From Wocania_A sp965224845 (GTDB taxonomy: Bacteria > Bacteroidota > Bacteroidia > Flavobacteriales > Flavobacteriaceae), in contig CBDDAJ010000024.1 of the NCBI GenBank assembly GCA_965224845.1, positions 1-64,000 of the forward strand: 64,000 bases of DNA, written 5' to 3'. The notes beneath the pieces are model-generated. The model was given only the letters and a program-made list of their open reading frames with translations. It was not told the origin of the DNA and ran no database searches. This document shows positions 1-9,390 of this stretch, one piece after another. Numbering within the stretch: the first letter of the stretch is position 1; the number at the start of each line of letters is the position of its first letter. Made by a program: the position numbers and the translations under genes.

Positions 1-548
1 GCAAAAACACTAACTTTAGAATTAAAAGGGTTTCCTGAAGCACGACGAAGCATCACTACTTGTCCACAATGCCATAATGCATCAGCTATTGGGCCATTAA
101 TATTATTCCAAAACGGATATGCTTTCGCTCCAAAAATTATTTTATATTTAGAAATATCCTTAGCCTTTCTTAGAATGTCTGCAGCAGTTTTTATATTATT
201 CAATGTTAGTCTGCGCTTTTCTTCAAAAGTCATTTCTGCATCCTCCCCTTTTTTATTAGGCTTATTTAAAGTAGCGTTTACAATAACTTTAGATAAGCCG
301 TAAATATGATCAATAGTTTCAGCACTAGTACGACCGGATTCACTTGGTTTATACTTTAAATCGTTATCAGTTAATCCTTCCGTTGCCCAATAATAACGAA
401 AGCCCAAACCATCAATCATTCTAGCTGCTACCGCTCCTGCTGTATAGCTTTCCGGATAATCAGGAATTTCATAATAAGGCAATTCTTCATTTTGTGACAT
501 AGCAAATGATCCAAATATTAAGGTTAATAATAGAGTAACTTTTTTCAT
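1..548 (-). CDS. Exported DinB/YfiT-superfamily protein (C-terminus cut by window edge)
   Basis: The frame is open from an ATG at 548 to the left edge and gives 182 residues, so the C-terminus is missing. Residues 1-18 look like a Sec signal peptide (MKKVTLLLTLIFGSFAMS). The rest is helical. It contains His81 in ETIDHIYGL and His160 in DALWHCGQVVMLRR, which match the pattern of metal-binding histidines in the DinB four-helix-bundle superfamily. Proteins of this type are putative metal-dependent enzymes or thiol transferases, and the substrate here is unknown. The export signal is unusual for classical DinB/YfiT proteins but common in Bacteroidota members. The start lies next to the stop of the TfoX-like gene, so the two are probably co-transcribed. 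Confidence 0.75.
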   Translation of the reverse strand, partial: MKKVTLLLTLIFGSFAMSQNEELPYYEIPDYPESYTAGAVAARMIDGLGFRYYWATEGLTDNDLKYKPSESGRTSAETIDHIYGLSKVIVNATLNKPNKKGEDAEMTFEEKRRLTLNNIKTAADILRKAKDISKYKIIFGAKAYPFWNNINGPIADALWHCGQVVMLRRASGNPFNSKVSVF

Positions 549-549
549 T

Positions 550-879
550 TTATTTAGGTTCTAGTGACATTACATAATCGTAACTTTCATTTAAATACTT
601 AGCAACATGGTCTAAATCCTTAAGCATATACTCTGGTATAAGCACATAACCTTTCATTACAGCTCCATAAGATTTATAAATTGAAGATTTAAACGCTTTT
701 ATATATTTTTCTTGGGTTTCTTTAGGAAATCTAATCCCTATCTCGCCATCTTTATTAAACAACGAAAACATATAACCATTAGCAGATGTATAAGGCATTG
801 TTTTTCCTTTTCTTTTAAATCTATCACATTTGCTAACTAATGCATCATATATTTTTAGTTTCTCCTCCCACATATACAA
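550..879 (-). CDS. Small TfoX/Sxy N-terminal-domain-like protein
   Basis: 109 residues, cytoplasmic, no signal peptide. The pattern MPYTSANGYMFSLFNKDGEI, then GIRFPKE and a basic, lysine-rich stretch, resembles the TfoX N-terminal domain. That fold is found in competence regulators and in many small bacterial proteins of unknown role. There is no second TfoX_C domain, so a direct competence role should not be assumed. The ATG at 879 is used; a second ATG two codons further in is equally possible. It is packed between the M28 peptidase (stop at 883) and the DinB-like gene (start at 548), which suggests one transcript. The family call rests on similarity by eye only. Confidence 0.6.
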   Translation of the reverse strand: MYMWEEKLKIYDALVSKCDRFKRKGKTMPYTSANGYMFSLFNKDGEIGIRFPKETQEKYIKAFKSSIYKSYGAVMKGYVLIPEYMLKDLDHVAKYLNESYDYVMSLEPK

Positions 880-882
880 AAA

Positions 883-2295
883 TTAATTTTTAATGTTTTT
901 TTGGTTAGGAATTGGATTTACTCCATATTTATCAAACAGGTATACCAAAGCAGTCATAGTGGCTGCTCCTAATTCTAGTTCCCTTTTGTTAACATGCTCA
1001 AACGTATCATTACTGGCATGATGATGATCAAAATAACGTTGAGAATCTGGTCGTAAACCAGCCAGTACTACAGCATCCGTTTTTAATGGTCCAATATCTG
1101 CACCTCCATAACCTTTTTCAAAATAATGAATTAAATAAGGTTTAAATAAAGGCTTCCAACGTAGTACTTGATTAAAATTAGCATCGCTACAGTCAAAACT
1201 AAATCCACGTGGTGTAAATCCTCCCGCGTCACTCTCAAGTGCAAAAACATGATTTTCGTTTTTTTGTTTTGCAACTTCAGCATACTTGTTTCCACCTCTT
1301 AAGCCATTCTCTTCATTCATAAATAACACCGCTCTAATGCTGCGCTTTGGTTTTATTCCAGAAGCTTTAAGCAACCTTAAAACATCCATTGACTGTACAA
1401 CACCTGCACCATCATCATGCGATCCGTCTCCTAAATCCCATGAGTCTAAATGACCACCAACAATCATATACTCATCAGGAAATTCGCTTCCTTTTATTTC
1501 TCCAATTACATTATAGGACAATACATCTTTAAACTGTTTACAACTTTGCTTAAAATAAAACTTTATAGATTTATTTAACTGCAACATCGTACTTAACAAT
1601 TCTGCATCGTTAGTACTTATTGCTGCAGATGGAATACGCTTATTAGCAGGAATATTATTATAAGTCATACTTCCTGTATGCGGATAATCATCCAGCCTCA
1701 AGTTCATAGATCTTACAATAACACCAACGGCTCCATATTTTGTTGCTTCAACAGCACCAGAATAGCGTTGATTCACACAACCTCCATAAGCTTCAAAAGT
1801 GCTAATTAAATCTGGTTGCATTGGTCTGTTATAAAAAACTATGTTTCCTTCAACATTTTCTTTGCCTAGTTTTTTTAATTCATCAAAACTTTTAACCTCA
1901 ACAACATTAGCCTTTAAACCCAACGCTGGGGTAGCTATAGAGCCCCCTAAAGCACAAATATTCACGGTTGTAGTTTTTCCTGGCTCTGTTTCTATATAAG
2001 CATATTCTTTAGCGCCACGCACCCACTTTGGCACCATAACAGGTTGTAACCAAACCCGGTCTAACCCTAATTTTTCCAGCTCTGCTTTGGTGTATGCCAC
2101 AGCCTTTTCGGCATTTAACGAGCCTGATAATCTGCCTCCAATTTGATTGGATAAATAATTTAACCAATCGTAACTTTTACCATTTGTTAAAGATTGGGTA
2201 TAAATTTCTCTTAAAACTTTTTCGTCTGTTTGCGCGTTAGATTGAATTGATAATAAAACAGCAAAAAGAAAAACTAAGGGTTTTAGATGAATCAT
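883..2295 (-). CDS. Exported M28-family zinc aminopeptidase with PA domain
   Basis: 470 residues with a signal peptide (about 1-21). Residues 120-250 form a protease-associated insert. The M28 catalytic domain follows. Expected ligands of the two zinc ions are visible: His282 in GGHLDSWD, Asp294/295 in SHDDGAG, Glu328/329 in MNEENGLRGG, Asp356 in ALESDAGG and His424-426 in FDHHHASND. M28 enzymes remove N-terminal residues from peptides. Here it would act in the periplasm or outside the cell in peptide scavenging. No T9SS C-terminal domain is apparent, so it is probably periplasmic. It may share a transcript with the two smaller genes downstream. The specific substrate is unknown. Confidence 0.93.
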   Translation of the reverse strand: MIHLKPLVFLFAVLLSIQSNAQTDEKVLREIYTQSLTNGKSYDWLNYLSNQIGGRLSGSLNAEKAVAYTKAELEKLGLDRVWLQPVMVPKWVRGAKEYAYIETEPGKTTTVNICALGGSIATPALGLKANVVEVKSFDELKKLGKENVEGNIVFYNRPMQPDLISTFEAYGGCVNQRYSGAVEATKYGAVGVIVRSMNLRLDDYPHTGSMTYNNIPANKRIPSAAISTNDAELLSTMLQLNKSIKFYFKQSCKQFKDVLSYNVIGEIKGSEFPDEYMIVGGHLDSWDLGDGSHDDGAGVVQSMDVLRLLKASGIKPKRSIRAVLFMNEENGLRGGNKYAEVAKQKNENHVFALESDAGGFTPRGFSFDCSDANFNQVLRWKPLFKPYLIHYFEKGYGGADIGPLKTDAVVLAGLRPDSQRYFDHHHASNDTFEHVNKRELELGAATMTALVYLFDKYGVNPIPNQKNIKN

Positions 2296-2363
2296 AAATA
2301 TTTTTTTGGTTTTAAATATACTTCATAATGTATCCATAACTTCTAAAAGAAATCATAAAAATA

Positions 2364-3242
2364 TTATTCACTATGTAATTGTTGCTTATACGACTCTATA
2401 TTAGCCTTAATATCATCGTCTAACTCTGGTTCTTGTATGTCGGTATATGCTTTTAAGGTATCATACATTATTTTTGCAACAATATAGCGTGCTGTAGGTT
2501 TATCATCAGCAGGAATATTATACCATGGCGCATGTGGTTTTGACGTTCTATTTATAGCATCTTCATAACATTCTTGGTATTTATCCCAAAGCTTACGCTC
2601 TTTTAAATCACCTGCAGAAAATTTCCAGTTTTTCTCCTTTTTGTTTAAACGCCGAAGTAATCTGCTTTTTTGTTCATCTTTAGACAGGTTCATAAAAAAC
2701 TTAAAAATAATGGTTCCATTATCAGTAATGTGCTTTTCAAAATTATTTATTTGCTCGAAACGTGTGTCCCAAAAAGCATCATCTATATCCTCAATGGTAT
2801 TAACTGTTGGTATGTTTTCGCCTAAAATATAACCTGGATGTACTCTTGTTACCAATACATTTTCGTAATGTGTTCTATTAAAAACAGCAAATTTACCACG
2901 GGCTGGAAGTGCAATATAATGCCTCCATATGTAATCATGCTTTAATTCTAACTCTGTAGGAACCTTAAAGCTATGCACAACTACTCCACGAGCATTAAAA
3001 TCTTTAAAAACCTCTCGTATTAAACTGTCTTTTCCTGATGTATCCATACCTTGCAAACATACCAATACGGCATACTTGTTATGCGCATACATCGTGTCTT
3101 GAAGCTTCCCTAGTTTTCTTCTAACGGAACGCAATTCATCTTTAATCTTGTCTTCAGGAGCTTCTAAATCAATCGCTGTAGGCTGCTTTGAAATATTAAT
3201 TTTTGATGTGATCTTAAAATCGTTAATATGAATAGTTTTCAA
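2364..3242 (-). CDS. ppk2: Polyphosphate kinase 2 family protein (PPK2)
   Basis: 292 residues, cytoplasmic. The P-loop reads GMDTSGKDS (65-73). The Walker B/lid region is FNRTHYENVLVTRVHP (121-136), the PPK2 signature. The C-terminal part carries WKFSAGDLKER and KPHAPWYNIPADDK, also typical of the family. PPK2 enzymes move phosphate between polyphosphate and nucleotides. The single-domain length fits class I-III enzymes, and which nucleotide (AMP, ADP or GDP) is phosphorylated cannot be told by eye. The gene stands alone between the peptidase and a divergent flavodoxin-like gene, with no ppk1 or ppx nearby. Confidence 0.93.
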   Translation of the reverse strand: MKTIHINDFKITSKINISKQPTAIDLEAPEDKIKDELRSVRRKLGKLQDTMYAHNKYAVLVCLQGMDTSGKDSLIREVFKDFNARGVVVHSFKVPTELELKHDYIWRHYIALPARGKFAVFNRTHYENVLVTRVHPGYILGENIPTVNTIEDIDDAFWDTRFEQINNFEKHITDNGTIIFKFFMNLSKDEQKSRLLRRLNKKEKNWKFSAGDLKERKLWDKYQECYEDAINRTSKPHAPWYNIPADDKPTARYIVAKIMYDTLKAYTDIQEPELDDDIKANIESYKQQLHSE

Positions 3243-3383
3243 AATATATATAGTATTAATTATTGCTTTTAAATATATAAAAATGAAATCGATTTTTTCT
3301 TTGTTATCATTATTTGTTTCTATTATGCTTCCTCTTTTATATTTTCATAATTATGTTAATTCGTATTATTAAAATACAAGAAG

Positions 3384-3887
3384 ATGAATAAAACCATTAT
3401 TATACAAGGAAGTGCAAGGCCAAAAGGAGACACAAATACCATAGTGAATTATATGATATCAAAAAAGGGATATGATGTGGTTGATTTATACTCAAAAAAA
3501 ATTGGGCATTACGATTATGACTATAAAAATGAAGGGGATGATTTTTTACCACTAATTTCAAATATTATAGAAAACTATAGTACCATAATTTTTGCAACAC
3601 CAGTGTATTGGTATACTATGAGTGGACATATGAAAGTGTTTTTTGATAGGATTTCTGACTTAATAAGAATACGTAAAGATATGGGCAGGAAATTACGTGG
3701 TAAAAACATGGCTATGGTAAGCTGTAGTAATAGTAATGATTTGATTAAAGGATTTAATATGCCCTTCATTGAATCCTCAAAATATTTAGGTATGAATTAT
3801 TTAGGAGATATTCACACCTGGGTTGAAAATAATAGCATTCCAGTTGAAGTAAAAGGTATTATAGATGATTTTATTGAAAAAAAATAA
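3384..3887 (+). CDS. Flavodoxin-fold NAD(P)H-dependent FMN reductase
   Basis: 167 residues. It opens with IIIQGSARPKGDTNTIV, the phosphate-binding loop of NADPH-dependent FMN reductases. The second FMN contact follows at ATPVYWYTMSGHMKVFFDR. This is a cytoplasmic flavodoxin-like fold, and such enzymes reduce flavins, quinones or iron complexes. It is divergent from ppk2 across a 141-base AT-rich gap that should hold promoters for both, though I see no clear -7 box there. The specific substrate is not predictable. Confidence 0.85.
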   Translation: MNKTIIIQGSARPKGDTNTIVNYMISKKGYDVVDLYSKKIGHYDYDYKNEGDDFLPLISNIIENYSTIIFATPVYWYTMSGHMKVFFDRISDLIRIRKDMGRKLRGKNMAMVSCSNSNDLIKGFNMPFIESSKYLGMNYLGDIHTWVENNSIPVEVKGIIDDFIEKK

Positions 3888-3969
3888 ATACATAATTTTG
3901 ATAAACTACCCAGTAATACTATAGTTTTTAATATATTCGTGGCACCTACTTAAAATTAACCCAAATCCA

Positions 3970-4719
3970 ATGAAGAACTATTACTTACTTTTATTTCTAA
4001 TTATTACATTACACTTTAATGCTCAAACAACCAACTGTGACGAAGCAAATTCTTATTTAGTCAATGCCTATTCGCATGTAAAAGATGCTTATGAAGCAAA
4101 CAACATAAGCCATTTAAAATATTATGCCAATAGATCAGTAGAAGCTTTTAAACTTTCTAAAAAAACATTAAAAGATTGCGGTTGTAAAACAGCTTTAAAC
4201 TTAGCCGATAAAAGCATCGATTTATTAGCAAAAGTTGAATCTACCGAAACTTATGAGGATGGCCGTTTTTTTGTAAAGCGGGCTAGAGATACAGCTAAAG
4301 AAAGTGTTATTGAAATTGATAAGTGCTCCTATTCTAATAATTCTGATCCTGTTGAAACTGATGAAAATACTGAGCTTTCAGATTTGCAAAATGAGCAATT
4401 GGCATTAAAAAAACAACAGGAAGCTTTAAAACTAAAAGAAGAACAACTAAAAAGTAAATTAGCTGAGCAAAAAGAAAAAGAATTAACCAATAAAAAAGCA
4501 CAATTAATTCTATCTTATAAAAATGCTATTGCATCAAATATAAAAGCATATAATGATGCACTAAAAATATGTGATTATAAACATCGTTCTCTAAAAGAAA
4601 TAGATTCGCCTAAAGGTTTATCTGAAAAAAGCATAGAAACTATTAAGGAGTATTATATAAATCGTTTAAAAACATTAGCTTCAAATTACCTAGAAGCACT
4701 AAATTTATGTGACAAATAA
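3970..4719 (+). CDS. Exported coiled-coil protein of unknown function
   Basis: 249 residues. A signal peptide (about 1-18, ending FNAQ) is followed by a helical region with paired cysteines around DCGCK. A Glu/Lys/Gln-rich heptad stretch covers about residues 130-180 (ALKKQQEALKLKEEQLKSKL). A second helical region ends with LCDK. This looks like a periplasmic coiled-coil protein. I do not recognise a family with known function. It lies 80 bases after the flavodoxin gene and ends at a strong terminator shared with the response regulator gene. Confidence 0.75.
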   Translation: MKNYYLLLFLIITLHFNAQTTNCDEANSYLVNAYSHVKDAYEANNISHLKYYANRSVEAFKLSKKTLKDCGCKTALNLADKSIDLLAKVESTETYEDGRFFVKRARDTAKESVIEIDKCSYSNNSDPVETDENTELSDLQNEQLALKKQQEALKLKEEQLKSKLAEQKEKELTNKKAQLILSYKNAIASNIKAYNDALKICDYKHRSLKEIDSPKGLSEKSIETIKEYYINRLKTLASNYLEALNLCDK

Positions 4720-4730
4720 GGTATTATAAA

Positions 4731-4768
4731 CAAACCCGTAAAATTGTTTTTACGGGTTTGTTTTTTTT
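4731..4768. terminator. Bidirectional intrinsic terminator
   Basis: Perfect 13-base arms, 4731-4743 and 4748-4760, enclose a 4-base loop and are followed by eight T on the plus strand. It sits between two converging genes: the coiled-coil protein ends at 4719 and the response regulator at 4771. It can serve both directions. Confidence 0.9.
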
Positions 4769-4770
4769 AT

Positions 4771-5934
4771 TTATTTGCTTGCAAACATCTTTACATCCGT
4801 TTCACTTACGTCTTTTCCTCCAAGTATAATTAGTCGCTCTATAACATTGCGAAGCTCTCTAATATTACCCGTCCAATCGTAATCTTGCAATAATTTTACT
4901 GCCTTATCAGAAAACGTTTTCTTAACAGTACCCTGTTCACTGGCAATTTTATTTGAAAAATAATTAATAAGTAAAGGAATATCGTCACGTCTATCGTTTA
5001 AAGCAGGAACTTGTATTAAAATAACGGCTAATCTATGGTACAAATCTTCACGGAATTTCCCTTCTTTAATTTCCTTTTTTAAATCTTTATTAGTTGCGGC
5101 AACCACACGTACATTAACCTTAATATCTTTATCGCTACCCACACGCTGTATACGACTTTCTTGTAAGGCCCGGAGTACTTTTGCCTGTGCCGAAAGACTC
5201 ATATCTCCAATTTCATCTAAGAAAATAGTACCGCCGTTCGCTGCTTCAAATTTTCCTGCCCTATCCTTATTAGCACTGGTAAAAGCACCTTTAACATGAC
5301 CAAATAATTCGCTTTCTATAAGCTCACTTGGTATTGCTGCACAATTTACTTCTATCATCGGACCTTTAGAACGATCGCTTTTTTGGTGTAGCCAGTGTGC
5401 TACTAATTCTTTTCCTGTACCATTTGGGCCCGTAATAAGCACACGTGCATCTGTTGGTGCTACTTTTTCAATAATATCTTTTATATGAGTTATCGCTTTA
5501 CTTTCTCCTATCATTTGAAAATTCTTGCTTACCTTCTTTTTAAGTAACTTATTTTCAACGACTAGCTCTTTCTTATCTAAAGCATTTCTAACTGTATTTA
5601 ATAATCTGTTTAAATCTGGTGGTTTAGATATATAATCAAATGCTCCTAAGCGCATTGTATTAACCGCCGTATCTAAATCGCCATGACCAGAAATCATTAC
5701 CATTGGGGTTTCTGGTTTTATTTTCTTAGTGGCCTCCAGTACTTCAACACCATCCATTTTTGGCATTTTTATATCGCAAAGCACTAAATCGAAATCATCA
5801 TTTTTTATTTTTTCAACTCCAACCAATCCATCTTCGGCTTCTTCAACCTGATAAGCATCATTTTCTTCAGAAAGAATCTTTACTAAAACTCTTCTAATGG
5901 CTGCTTCATCTTCTATTATTAATATTTTAGGCAT
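4771..5934 (-). CDS. Sigma-54-type response regulator (REC-AAA+) lacking a DNA-binding domain
   Basis: 387 residues. The receiver domain spans residues 1-118, with acidic residues E8/D9, phospho-acceptor Asp54 (VLCDIKMPKMDG) and conserved Lys in YISKPPDL. The AAA+ domain has Walker A GPNGTGKE and Walker B GGTIFLDEIGD. The sigma-54 contact loop reads GAFTSA instead of GAFTGA. The protein stops right after the sensor II helix region (NIRELRNVIERL), so the usual C-terminal Fis-type helix-turn-helix is absent. It probably activates sigma-54 holoenzyme in response to a histidine kinase not encoded nearby, either from solution or with a partner supplying DNA binding. The mscS gene upstream is 77 bases away and may be separate. 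Confidence 0.92.
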   Translation of the reverse strand: MPKILIIEDEAAIRRVLVKILSEENDAYQVEEAEDGLVGVEKIKNDDFDLVLCDIKMPKMDGVEVLEATKKIKPETPMVMISGHGDLDTAVNTMRLGAFDYISKPPDLNRLLNTVRNALDKKELVVENKLLKKKVSKNFQMIGESKAITHIKDIIEKVAPTDARVLITGPNGTGKELVAHWLHQKSDRSKGPMIEVNCAAIPSELIESELFGHVKGAFTSANKDRAGKFEAANGGTIFLDEIGDMSLSAQAKVLRALQESRIQRVGSDKDIKVNVRVVAATNKDLKKEIKEGKFREDLYHRLAVILIQVPALNDRRDDIPLLINYFSNKIASEQGTVKKTFSDKAVKLLQDYDWTGNIRELRNVIERLIILGGKDVSETDVKMFASK

Positions 5935-6011
5935 ATATTTTATACTTTTCTATTTTAGAATATAGAAATCAAATTCTATACCCTTTTTTAAACTTAATTC
6001 TTTCTAATCTT

Positions 6012-6887
6012 TTATTCTTTTGAAATAATATGAATATCCCGTTGTGGAAAAGGAATACTAATATTATGCGCTCTAAATAATCTATCTATTTCAAAACGAA
6101 TATCACTTTTAGGAAATTGCGCTTTAAAGCTATCATTAATAGTGAATATAATCTTAAAATTTAGCGCGCTTTCTCCAAAATCTGAAAAAACTACCACGGG
6201 TTCAGGGTAGCTCATCACATCTGGATGGGTACTAGCTGCTTGAAGTAGTAGTTTTTTAACCAATTGTACATCGCTGCCATAAGCTACTCCAACATTAACA
6301 GATTCTCTTGTGGCCACACCATTCTGTGTCCAATTATATAAACTGTTAGTTAAATATAGATGATTTGGAATTACTAACACTTTATTATCTATAGTAACCG
6401 CTCGAGTCGTTCTTAATTTAATTTCTTCAACACGTCCTACTTTACCTTCTAACTCTATAATGTCTCCAACATGAACACTTTGATCTATTAAAATAAATAT
6501 TCCAGAAATAATATCTTGAAATAAGGTTTGTAATGCCAAACCAACACCAAGTAATAATGCCGCAGATGCTGCAAAAACAGCTGTAACATTAACCCCTACA
6601 ACATGTAAGGTTACAAATAATATAATAAAATAAACAAGCCACCTAAAATAATCAAAGACAACCTTAAATTTATATTTATCACTTGCTGGTAATTTTCTGG
6701 TAATTATTTTAAAAACTAATCTTAACAGTAAAGAGGTTATAAAAACAACTGTAATAATAATTATGACATCTAATACAGAAATGCTTATGTTATTATTAAA
6801 ATCATAATGTTTATGCAAAAAGCTATCTAGTTTTTCCCAAAAAGAACTTTCGGTTATTGTATTTTCTATGTCCTTTAAATTTTGCAT
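6012..6887 (-). CDS. Small-conductance mechanosensitive channel, MscS family
   Basis: 291 residues. Three transmembrane segments occupy about residues 25-130. The third carries the glycine/alanine-rich pore helix AAALLLGVGLALQTLFQDII. The MscS beta domain follows (VGDIIELEGKVGRVEEIKLR, then IPNHLYLTNSLYNW) and then the alpha/beta C-terminal domain. It would sit in the inner membrane and release solutes on hypo-osmotic shock. It is packed 3 bases after the NatB-type permease, so both may be on one transcript. Confidence 0.92.
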   Translation of the reverse strand: MQNLKDIENTITESSFWEKLDSFLHKHYDFNNNISISVLDVIIIITVVFITSLLLRLVFKIITRKLPASDKYKFKVVFDYFRWLVYFIILFVTLHVVGVNVTAVFAASAALLLGVGLALQTLFQDIISGIFILIDQSVHVGDIIELEGKVGRVEEIKLRTTRAVTIDNKVLVIPNHLYLTNSLYNWTQNGVATRESVNVGVAYGSDVQLVKKLLLQAASTHPDVMSYPEPVVVFSDFGESALNFKIIFTINDSFKAQFPKSDIRFEIDRLFRAHNISIPFPQRDIHIISKE

Positions 6888-6890
6888 GTT

Positions 6891-8199
6891 TTAATACTTA
6901 ATCCACTTAATCAGCTCCTTATAGCTTGGTTTTTTTCCATACATTAAAATACCAACTCTGTATATTTTGGCTGCAAACCAAACGGTTAGCATAAAGGTAC
7001 CAATTAATAATAACAAAGATAAAAGTTGTTGCCATAAAGGCACTCCAAAAGGGATGCGCATAAGCATAACTACCGGTGAAGTAAATGGGATAAATGAAAA
7101 TACTGTTGAGACCGTGCCATGCGGGTCTTCAATAACTGTAAAAATTCCAATATAAACCGCCAATATTAATGGCATTAAAATAGGCAGCATAAACTGCTGG
7201 GTATCTGTTTCATTGTCTACTGCTGCACCAATAGCAGCATAAAGTGAACTATATAATAAATAACCACTTATAAAAAATAAAATAAATGCAACAATTAAAT
7301 TAACAATTGGCAGATGATAAAATGCAGTGATAAAATCTTGAACTTGCATACCAATTTCAGGGTTTTCCATAGCTTGCTGCATCATATCTTGTTGCGGGGA
7401 TTGTGACATATCTATTCCAAAAATAGCCGATACAATAGTCATTAATAAACTCCCCAAAATTAGCCAAATTACAAACTGTGTAATACCTGCCAACGATGTT
7501 CCAATAATTTTACCAAGCATGAGTTGAACTGGTTTTACAGACGATATAATAACCTCTATAATCCTACTGGTTTTTTCCTCTATAACACTACGCATAATCA
7601 TATTACCATAAATAATGATAAACATAAATAGCAGGTAGCCGGCAATACCACCAAAAATAAGCTTAACCACACTATCAATTTTGGATGTTTTTTCGCCTTC
7701 AAAACTTTCCTGTGCAAGATCTACACTAATTTTTGAAGCTTTAATCATTTCAACATCTACGCCTTTTTCCTGAAGCTTTATATTTGTTAACCGCTTTTCT
7801 ATTTTCGATTCTAATCCCGAAATTAGTGTAAGTGATGGAGATTCTTCAGAATAAAACTTAATATGCTTGGATAAGACATCTACATCATCAAACGCTCCTA
7901 TATGCAACAAACCATAATTAGATGTAGCTTTAACTATGGGTTTTTGCATCGCTTAAACTCATATCCTTTAAAATATGATACGTTGTACTTTCTGAGTCTT
8001 TCAAAACATCCTTTACAATTCCAGATTCATCCAATACAGAAATAACACGTGTTTTATTGTTGTTTAACTGCGATAGGTATGCAACTACCGAGATAAGCGC
8101 TATCATAATAATAGGGCTTAAAATAGTCATAATTATAAATGATTTATTCTTAACTTTTGTTAAATATTCACGTTTTATTATAAGTGGTAAATGATTCAT
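6891..8199 (-). pseudogene. natB: NatB-type ABC-2 permease, split by an apparent one-base frameshift at about 7930-7950
   Basis: The first frame runs from ATG 8199 and ends at 7930 after KDMSLSDAKTHS. The second frame, from within the overlap to 6891, continues the same protein at IVKATSNYGLLHIG. Removing one A from the run of five at about 7945-7949 joins them as SDAKPIVKATS. That gives 435 residues, a normal length for this family. The joined product has one N-terminal transmembrane helix, an extracytoplasmic domain and at least five C-terminal transmembrane helices: an ABC-2 permease of the NatB/LinQ type. Its ATPase is the gene just upstream (3-base gap). The substrate is unknown; NatAB in Bacillus exports sodium. 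A sequencing indel is more likely than a real pseudogene. Confidence 0.85.
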
Positions 8200-8202
8200 A
8201 AA

Positions 8203-9129
8203 TTAATTATTCTTTACGGTTTGAATAAAAATATCGTTAACGCTTGGAATTAATTCAACAAAGTGAGACACCTCTCCTTTTGTTGTTAAAAACGACAGAA
8301 AATCGTTAGGTTTATCGCTGTTGTTAAGTTTAACATTCAACTTCAATTCATCATCTAAAGTTTTAAAATTGGCACCTGAAACACTAAATTTTTCTGATAA
8401 TTCTTGCTGCAAAATAGCATTGTTGCCTGTTTTAATACCAACCTCATAAGTATTGGTTTTATATTGACGTTTTACATCAACTAATTTTCCGTCTAAAATT
8501 TTATTCGATTGGTGTATTAATGCAATATCGTCACATAATTCTTCAACAGATTCCATACGATGTGTTGAAAAAATAATAGTTGCTCCATTATCTCGCAAAC
8601 GTAAAATTTCGTCTTTAATTAAGTTTGCATTAATGGGGTCGAAACCTGAAAAAGGTTCGTCAAAAATTAACAGTTTTGGTTCATGCAAAACGGTTACTAC
8701 AAATTGTATTTTTTGTGCCATCCCTTTAGATAGCTCTTGAATTTTTTTATTCCACCAATCTCCTATTTCTAAACGTTCAAACCAGTATTTTAATCGGGTT
8801 TTAGCATCTGCTTTACTTAGCCCCTTTAGTTGTGCCAAATACAACGCTTGTTCTCCTACTTTCATAGATTTATACAACCCACGTTCTTCTGGCAGATAAC
8901 CAATATCTTTTATATGATTCTCGTTGAGCAATTCACCATCTAAATGTACTGTACCCGTATCTGGCATAGTAATTTGATTAATGATACGTATAAGTGTTGT
9001 TTTTCCAGCTCCATTTGGTCCTAGCAATCCAAAAATACTGCCTTTAGGAACTTCAATTGAAACGTTGTTTAACGCTTTAAAATTGCCAAAATTTTTAGAG
9101 ACTGAATGAGCCACTAACAGATTATTCAT
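8203..9129 (-). CDS. natA: NatA-type ABC transporter ATP-binding protein
   Basis: 308 residues, cytoplasmic. Walker A is GPNGAGKTT, the signature motif is ELSKGMAQKIQFV, Walker B is LLIFDEPFSGFDP and the H-loop is STHRMESVEEL. The last 80 residues form the accessory domain typical of the NatA/DrrA branch. It pairs with the split permease immediately downstream to make an ABC-2 exporter. Symbols natA/natB follow common annotation of this branch and do not prove sodium export. Confidence 0.9.
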   Translation of the reverse strand: MNNLLVAHSVSKNFGNFKALNNVSIEVPKGSIFGLLGPNGAGKTTLIRIINQITMPDTGTVHLDGELLNENHIKDIGYLPEERGLYKSMKVGEQALYLAQLKGLSKADAKTRLKYWFERLEIGDWWNKKIQELSKGMAQKIQFVVTVLHEPKLLIFDEPFSGFDPINANLIKDEILRLRDNGATIIFSTHRMESVEELCDDIALIHQSNKILDGKLVDVKRQYKTNTYEVGIKTGNNAILQQELSEKFSVSGANFKTLDDELKLNVKLNNSDKPNDFLSFLTTKGEVSHFVELIPSVNDIFIQTVKNN

Positions 9130-9245
9130 TTAATTTTTTTTAGTGTTTAAAAATAAGTGTGGTAAATATATTAAATGTTACAGCCAACATGTAGAATTAA
9201 TTGATAAAACATAAAGGAATTAGTTTTTAATCTAAAAAAACAAAA

Positions 9246-9272
9246 CCCACCCTTAATAAAATTAAGGATGGG
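9246..9272 (-). terminator. Intrinsic terminator downstream of dnaJ (distal)
   Basis: Arms at 9246-9257 and 9261-9272 pair with one mismatch. On the minus strand the hairpin is followed by TTTTGTTTTTTT. It lies about 120 bases after the dnaJ stop and ahead of natA. Confidence 0.8.
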
Positions 9273-9298
9273 AAAAAAATTGCTATGAAAAAGAAAAA

Positions 9299-9324
9299 TT
9301 ATCACTAAAATAAATTAGTGATAA
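9299..9324 (-). terminator. Intrinsic terminator downstream of dnaJ (proximal)
   Basis: Perfect 10-base arms at 9299-9308 and 9315-9324 surround a 6-base loop and are followed on the minus strand by a T-rich tract. It is the first of two tandem terminators after grpE-dnaJ and isolates the heat-shock operon from natAB. Confidence 0.7.
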
Positions 9325-9390
9325 ATCAAATATAGTTTTTTTTTTGCAAATAGAGCCAAAACTATACGATAACTTCATAATTTTATATGA

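Noticed and set aside
7925..7955. Programmed frameshifting in natB, and likewise in lptB, the GT4 and the exported hypothetical
   Set aside because: None of the four sites has a recognised slippery heptamer with stem-loop or a CTT-TGA-type +1 site. The shifts differ in direction, and simple base indels explain all four.
9299..9324. Inverted repeat as a regulator operator for natA
   Set aside because: The T-rich tail on the minus strand and position after dnaJ fit a terminator better.
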